From the NCBI GenBank assembly GCA_025210265.1, contig JAOASD010000005.1:62001-126000 (forward strand): DNA of 64,000 nt, read 5' to 3'. Position 1 is the first letter of the stretch; each line of letters begins with the position of its first letter. A program made the position numbers and the translations under genes. The notes beneath the pieces were generated by a model. The model saw only the letters and a list, made by a program, of their open reading frames with translations, was not told the DNA's origin and did no database searches. The stretch comes from Pelagimonas sp. GTDB lineage: Bacteria; Pseudomonadota; Alphaproteobacteria; Rhodobacterales; Rhodobacteraceae. Shown piece after piece: positions 63,932 to 64,000 of the stretch.

Positions 63932-64000
63932 ATGCGCTGGCTGAACCTTGCCCTGTTCCTGATATACCCGCTGTCCTGGTTCGCCCCTTTGATGCGCGCC
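63932..64000 (+). CDS. Start of a membrane protein, possibly PqiA-like (cut by window edge)
   Basis: Open from ATG 63932 to the window end (23 codons): MRWLNLALFLIYPLSWFAPL is a hydrophobic start. It has the look of the N-terminal helix of PqiA-type (paraquat-inducible A) membrane proteins, which often follow MlaE/MlaF genes in Rhodobacteraceae, but this is too short to decide. No clear ribosome site is visible in the 31 bases before it. Confidence 0.4.
   Translation, partial: MRWLNLALFLIYPLSWFAPLMRA

Overview
This 64 kb window is chromosomal DNA from an alphaproteobacterium, most likely a Rhodobacteraceae (Roseobacter-group) member. The evidence is the GC-rich composition with strong G/C at third codon positions (which creates many long antisense shadow frames), and typical family gene sets: the alpha-glucoside ABC system, the valine catabolic genes, a fused indolepyruvate ferredoxin oxidoreductase, paired YeeE/YedE proteins and Hint-domain proteins. 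I see no tRNA, rRNA, insertion sequence, prophage or CRISPR array. Most genes are core metabolic or housekeeping genes. The accessory material is the surface-glycan cluster (49.0-54.9 kb), the Hint and pentapeptide-repeat genes (40.4-43.4 kb) and many palindromic intergenic repeats.

Layout. 0-3.3 kb: end of ornithine cyclodeaminase, small unknown genes, coaD, a CBS-domain protein and a LysR regulator. 3.4-10.9 kb: valine degradation. mmsA lies divergent from the LysR gene; 4 kb further on are an acyl-CoA dehydrogenase and one continuous frame joining a 3-hydroxyisobutyryl-CoA hydrolase to 3-hydroxyisobutyrate dehydrogenase. The two promoter regions share a near-identical TTTGC/GCAAA-type motif. 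Between them are a carboxylate-amine ligase and a glycosyltransferase. 11-14.7 kb: a DUF2892 membrane protein, uvrA and a rhodanese. 14.8-21.7 kb: an alpha-glucoside-type ABC importer, its LacI regulator and glucokinase, with two LacI-type operators. 21.8-28 kb: DMT transporter, eno, sensor kinase, ccmE, argC, murI. 28-35 kb: acyltransferase, indolepyruvate oxidoreductase with a divergent LysR gene, a candidate small RNA, and two small conserved genes. 35-45 kb: purL, an M48 peptidase, an AlkC-like protein, an SDR protein, Hint and pentapeptide genes, prfC. 45.2-48.9 kb: two YeeE/YedE sulfur-transport proteins and a MoxR/VWA (CoxD/CoxE-like) pair. 49-54.9 kb: five tightly packed genes encoding three paralogous GT92/DUF23-like glycosyltransferases, a sulfotransferase-like protein and an FkbM methyltransferase; one glycosyltransferase carries a decayed sulfotransferase-like domain. 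55-64 kb: pyrC, pyrE, dnaB, cobS with a phosphatase, alr and an Mla-type ABC system running off the edge.

Cross-cutting signals. (1) Perfect ATTC-N8-GAAT palindromes, the form reported for the persulfide sensor SqrR, precede the rhodanese and YeeE/YedE genes, and a degenerate version precedes DUF2892. This suggests one sulfide-responsive regulon scattered over 35 kb. (2) TGTTAGCG-type half-palindromes, resembling CceR/PckR boxes, precede eno. (3) Several families of intergenic palindromes recur: five copies of a two-hairpin element with a GGAGGTATTT...AAGAAG tail, a 60-bp repeat in two inverted copies, and paired palindromes sharing an ATTTGCAAAA junction.
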